Below, piece by piece: positions 62,469 through 64,000 of a stretch of 64,000 nt of DNA (positions are counted from its first letter, which is position 1; every line of letters starts with the position of its first letter). Both the position numbers and the translations under genes were made by a program. The stretch comes from Bradyrhizobium mercantei (GTDB taxonomy: Bacteria > Pseudomonadota > Alphaproteobacteria > Rhizobiales > Xanthobacteraceae): contig NZ_MKFI01000004.1 in the NCBI RefSeq assembly GCF_001982635.1, forward strand, positions 241,609 to 305,608, written 5' to 3'. The notes under the pieces were generated by a model. That model saw only the letters and a list, made by a program, of their open reading frames with translations. It did no database searches and was not told the origin of the DNA.

Positions 62469-63188
62469 TCACTTCAGCCCGAAATAGGCGCGGTGCAGCT
62501 CTTCATTGCCGCTCATCTCGGCAACCGTGCCGGAGAAGCGGATGCGCCCGCCTTCCAGCACGAACACGCGGGTCGCAATCTCGAGGAAACCGATATTCTG
62601 TTCGGCGATCAGGAGCGCCAGTCCGCGGCCCTGCAGGCTCGACAGGGCGCGCAGCACCTCCTTGACGAACAGCGGCGACAGCCCGGCCGAGGGCTCGTCC
62701 ATCACGAGTAGTTTCGGCTCGGCCGACAGTGCCTTGGCGATGCCGAGCATCTTGCGCTGGCCGCCGGACAGGCTGGAGGCCGGATCGCGGCGCTTGTCGC
62801 GCAGCACCGGGAACAGGCCGTAGAGCTCGTCGACCCGCGCGCCCGGATCCGCATGGCCAAGCGCCTGCGCGCCGACGCGGATGTTCTCCTCGATCGACAG
62901 ATCGGGAAACACCGCGAGCTCCGACATGTAGGTCATGCCGCGCTTCATGCGATCCGAGGAGCGCATTTTAGTGATGTCCTCGCCGCCGAGCTTGATGTGG
63001 CCGCTGCGGGCCTCGATCAGGCCGACCAGCGATTTCAAGAAGGTGGTCTTGCCCGCGCCATTGGCGCCGAGCAGCAGCACGGTTTCGCCGGGGCGGACGT
63101 CGAGATCGACGCCCCACAGGACCTGCATGGTGCCGTAGCCGGCGTCGACGCCGGTGGCGTCCAGAAGCGGCGCTGCGTCAGTGGGCAT
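62469..63188 (-). CDS. livF: Branched-chain-type ABC transporter ATPase LivF
   Basis: A 239-residue ATPase. Walker A is GANGAGKTT, the signature is LSGGQRKMLGIAKAL and Walker B is LLVMDEPSAGLSP. It overlaps livG by 11 bases (63178-63188). It is part of a second importer unit that continues with livG and a truncated livM at the window end. The gap to the amidase gene is 97 bases and has no other feature. Confidence 0.93.
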   Translation of the reverse strand: MPTDAAPLLDATGVDAGYGTMQVLWGVDLDVRPGETVLLLGANGAGKTTFLKSLVGLIEARSGHIKLGGEDITKMRSSDRMKRGMTYMSELAVFPDLSIEENIRVGAQALGHADPGARVDELYGLFPVLRDKRRDPASSLSGGQRKMLGIAKALSAEPKLLVMDEPSAGLSPLFVKEVLRALSSLQGRGLALLIAEQNIGFLEIATRVFVLEGGRIRFSGTVAEMSGNEELHRAYFGLK

Positions 63189-63906
63189 GCTCGCCTCCCA
63201 AAAACACTTCGATCACCTGCGGCTCGCGTACTGCGGTCGCAAGTGTGCCTTCAAAGATCTCCTTGCCCGCATTGAGCACGATGACGCGGTCGGTGATCTG
63301 TTCGATGAAGCCCATCAGGTGCTCGACCACGATGATCGCCATGCCGGTGGCCGCGAGCGCCTTGATGCGGCCGGCGATCCAGTCGAGCTCGGCCGGGTTG
63401 AGGCCGGCCGCGAGCTCGTCGAGCAGCAACAGCCGCGGCCGGGTAGCGAGCGCGCGGGTCAGATCGAGCATCTTCTGCTGCGCACTGTTGAGGTCGGCAG
63501 CGGGACGGTCGGCGACCTCCTTCAACCGGTACTCTTCAAGCAGTTCGGCAATCGACGGCGCGCCGGTCGCGCCGCCATAGGCCAGCGCCACCTGGATGTT
63601 CTCGCGCACCGTCAGCGACAGGAACGGCTTCGGCACCTGGAAAGTGCGGTTGATGCCGCGGTGAACGAGCTTGTGCGAGGCGACACCGCCGGCGGACGCG
63701 CCGTCGAACACGACCTCGCCCCCGTCAGGCGCATAGAGGCCGGAGATCACGTTGATCGCCGTGGTCTTGCCGGAGCCGTTCGGACCGACGAGCCCGAGGA
63801 TCTCGCCGGGCACGACGTGGAAGCTCAAGCCATCGAGCGCGTGGAAGCCGCCGAAGCGTTTGACCAGCTTCGAGACGTCAAGGATGGACGTTTTCTCAGG
63901 GGACAT
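63178..63906 (-). CDS. livG: Branched-chain-type ABC transporter ATPase LivG
   Basis: A 242-residue ATPase. Walker A is GPNGSGKTT. The signature is degenerate (LNSAQQKMLDLTRAL rather than LSGGQ or LSYGQQ), and Walker B reads LLLLDELAAGLNP with Leu in place of the common Pro. It should still bind ATP with LivF as partner. It overlaps the truncated livM by 11 bases and livF by 11 bases, so the three are translated as one unit. Confidence 0.9.
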   Translation of the reverse strand: MSPEKTSILDVSKLVKRFGGFHALDGLSFHVVPGEILGLVGPNGSGKTTAINVISGLYAPDGGEVVFDGASAGGVASHKLVHRGINRTFQVPKPFLSLTVRENIQVALAYGGATGAPSIAELLEEYRLKEVADRPAADLNSAQQKMLDLTRALATRPRLLLLDELAAGLNPAELDWIAGRIKALAATGMAIIVVEHLMGFIEQITDRVIVLNAGKEIFEGTLATAVREPQVIEVFLGGEHAH

Positions 63907-64000
63907 GCCACCCCCTGCGGGTCGCCAGCGACACCAGCCCTGCGGGCAGGAACAGCACCAGGCCCATGATCAGGAGACCATAGATCAGCTGGAAATACTG
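63896..64000 (-). CDS. livM: Branched-chain-type ABC permease LivM, C-terminal end (truncated by window)
   Basis: The last 34 codons of a permease gene running off the window end. The encoded tail has a hydrophobic helix and a basic cytoplasmic end (LLIMGLVLFLPAGLVSLATR then RGWHVP), as in LivM C-termini. The stop at 63896-63898 lies inside the livG start region. Identity rests on the neighbours and this short piece. Confidence 0.7.
   Translation of the reverse strand, partial: QYFQLIYGLLIMGLVLFLPAGLVSLATRRGWHVP

Overview
The window looks like chromosomal DNA of a high-GC alphaproteobacterium close to Bradyrhizobium or Rhodopseudomonas. The reasons are a near-complete hopanoid gene set including the C-2 methylase hpnP, several families of large inverted-repeat elements of a kind I associate with bradyrhizobia, an aromatic-acid (homoprotocatechuate) catabolic cluster and several branched-chain-amino-acid-type ABC transporters. 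The genus is an inference; no rRNA or tRNA is present to test it. I see no phage, plasmid, transposase or CRISPR.

Layout. 116-2830: Tat-exported metallophosphoesterase, cupredoxin, ECF sigma factor and zinc-type anti-sigma factor. 2847-3588: inverted repeats around a small secreted protein. 3598-21267: hopanoid locus (hpnO, DUF2147 protein, hpnN, ispH, hpnH, then hpnG, shc, hpnE, hpnD, hpnC), with a four-gene module (TetR regulator, AidB-like acyl-CoA dehydrogenase, class II aldolase, DUF2520 reductase-like protein) between hpnH and hpnG. 21464-25077: two small exported proteins and a second HpnN-like RND transporter. 25373-29269: eutB-hpnP-eutC. 29573-32999: chemoreceptor and diguanylate cyclase. 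33042-39743: transglutaminase / ATP-grasp-alpha-E / large transglutaminase operon of unknown product. 39887-40390: SGNH hydrolase. 40627-49005: sugar-acid-like operon (UxaA/GarD dehydratase, HpcH/HpaI aldolase, Ldh-family dehydrogenase) with its own ABC importer. 49294-57442: a GntR regulator, hpaR and the homoprotocatechuate genes hpaH, F, E, D, an FAH-family gene and a ThDP enzyme. 57439-60090: MFS transporter, AlkB and a second 2OG-Fe(II) oxygenase. 60343-64000: DUF2848 protein, amidase and a second Liv-type importer cut by the window end.

How they work together. IspH supplies isoprenoid precursors. HpnC, D and E make squalene, Shc cyclises it, HpnH adds adenosine, HpnG removes adenine, HpnO aminates the side chain, HpnP methylates C-2 and HpnN moves hopanoids to the outer membrane. 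HpaD, E, F, the FAH-family protein, HpaH and an HpaI-type aldolase can take homoprotocatechuate to pyruvate and succinic semialdehyde; the aldolase is encoded in the neighbouring sugar-acid operon and may serve that pathway instead. Many adjacent genes overlap by 4 bases (ATGA or GTGA), which supports the operon calls.
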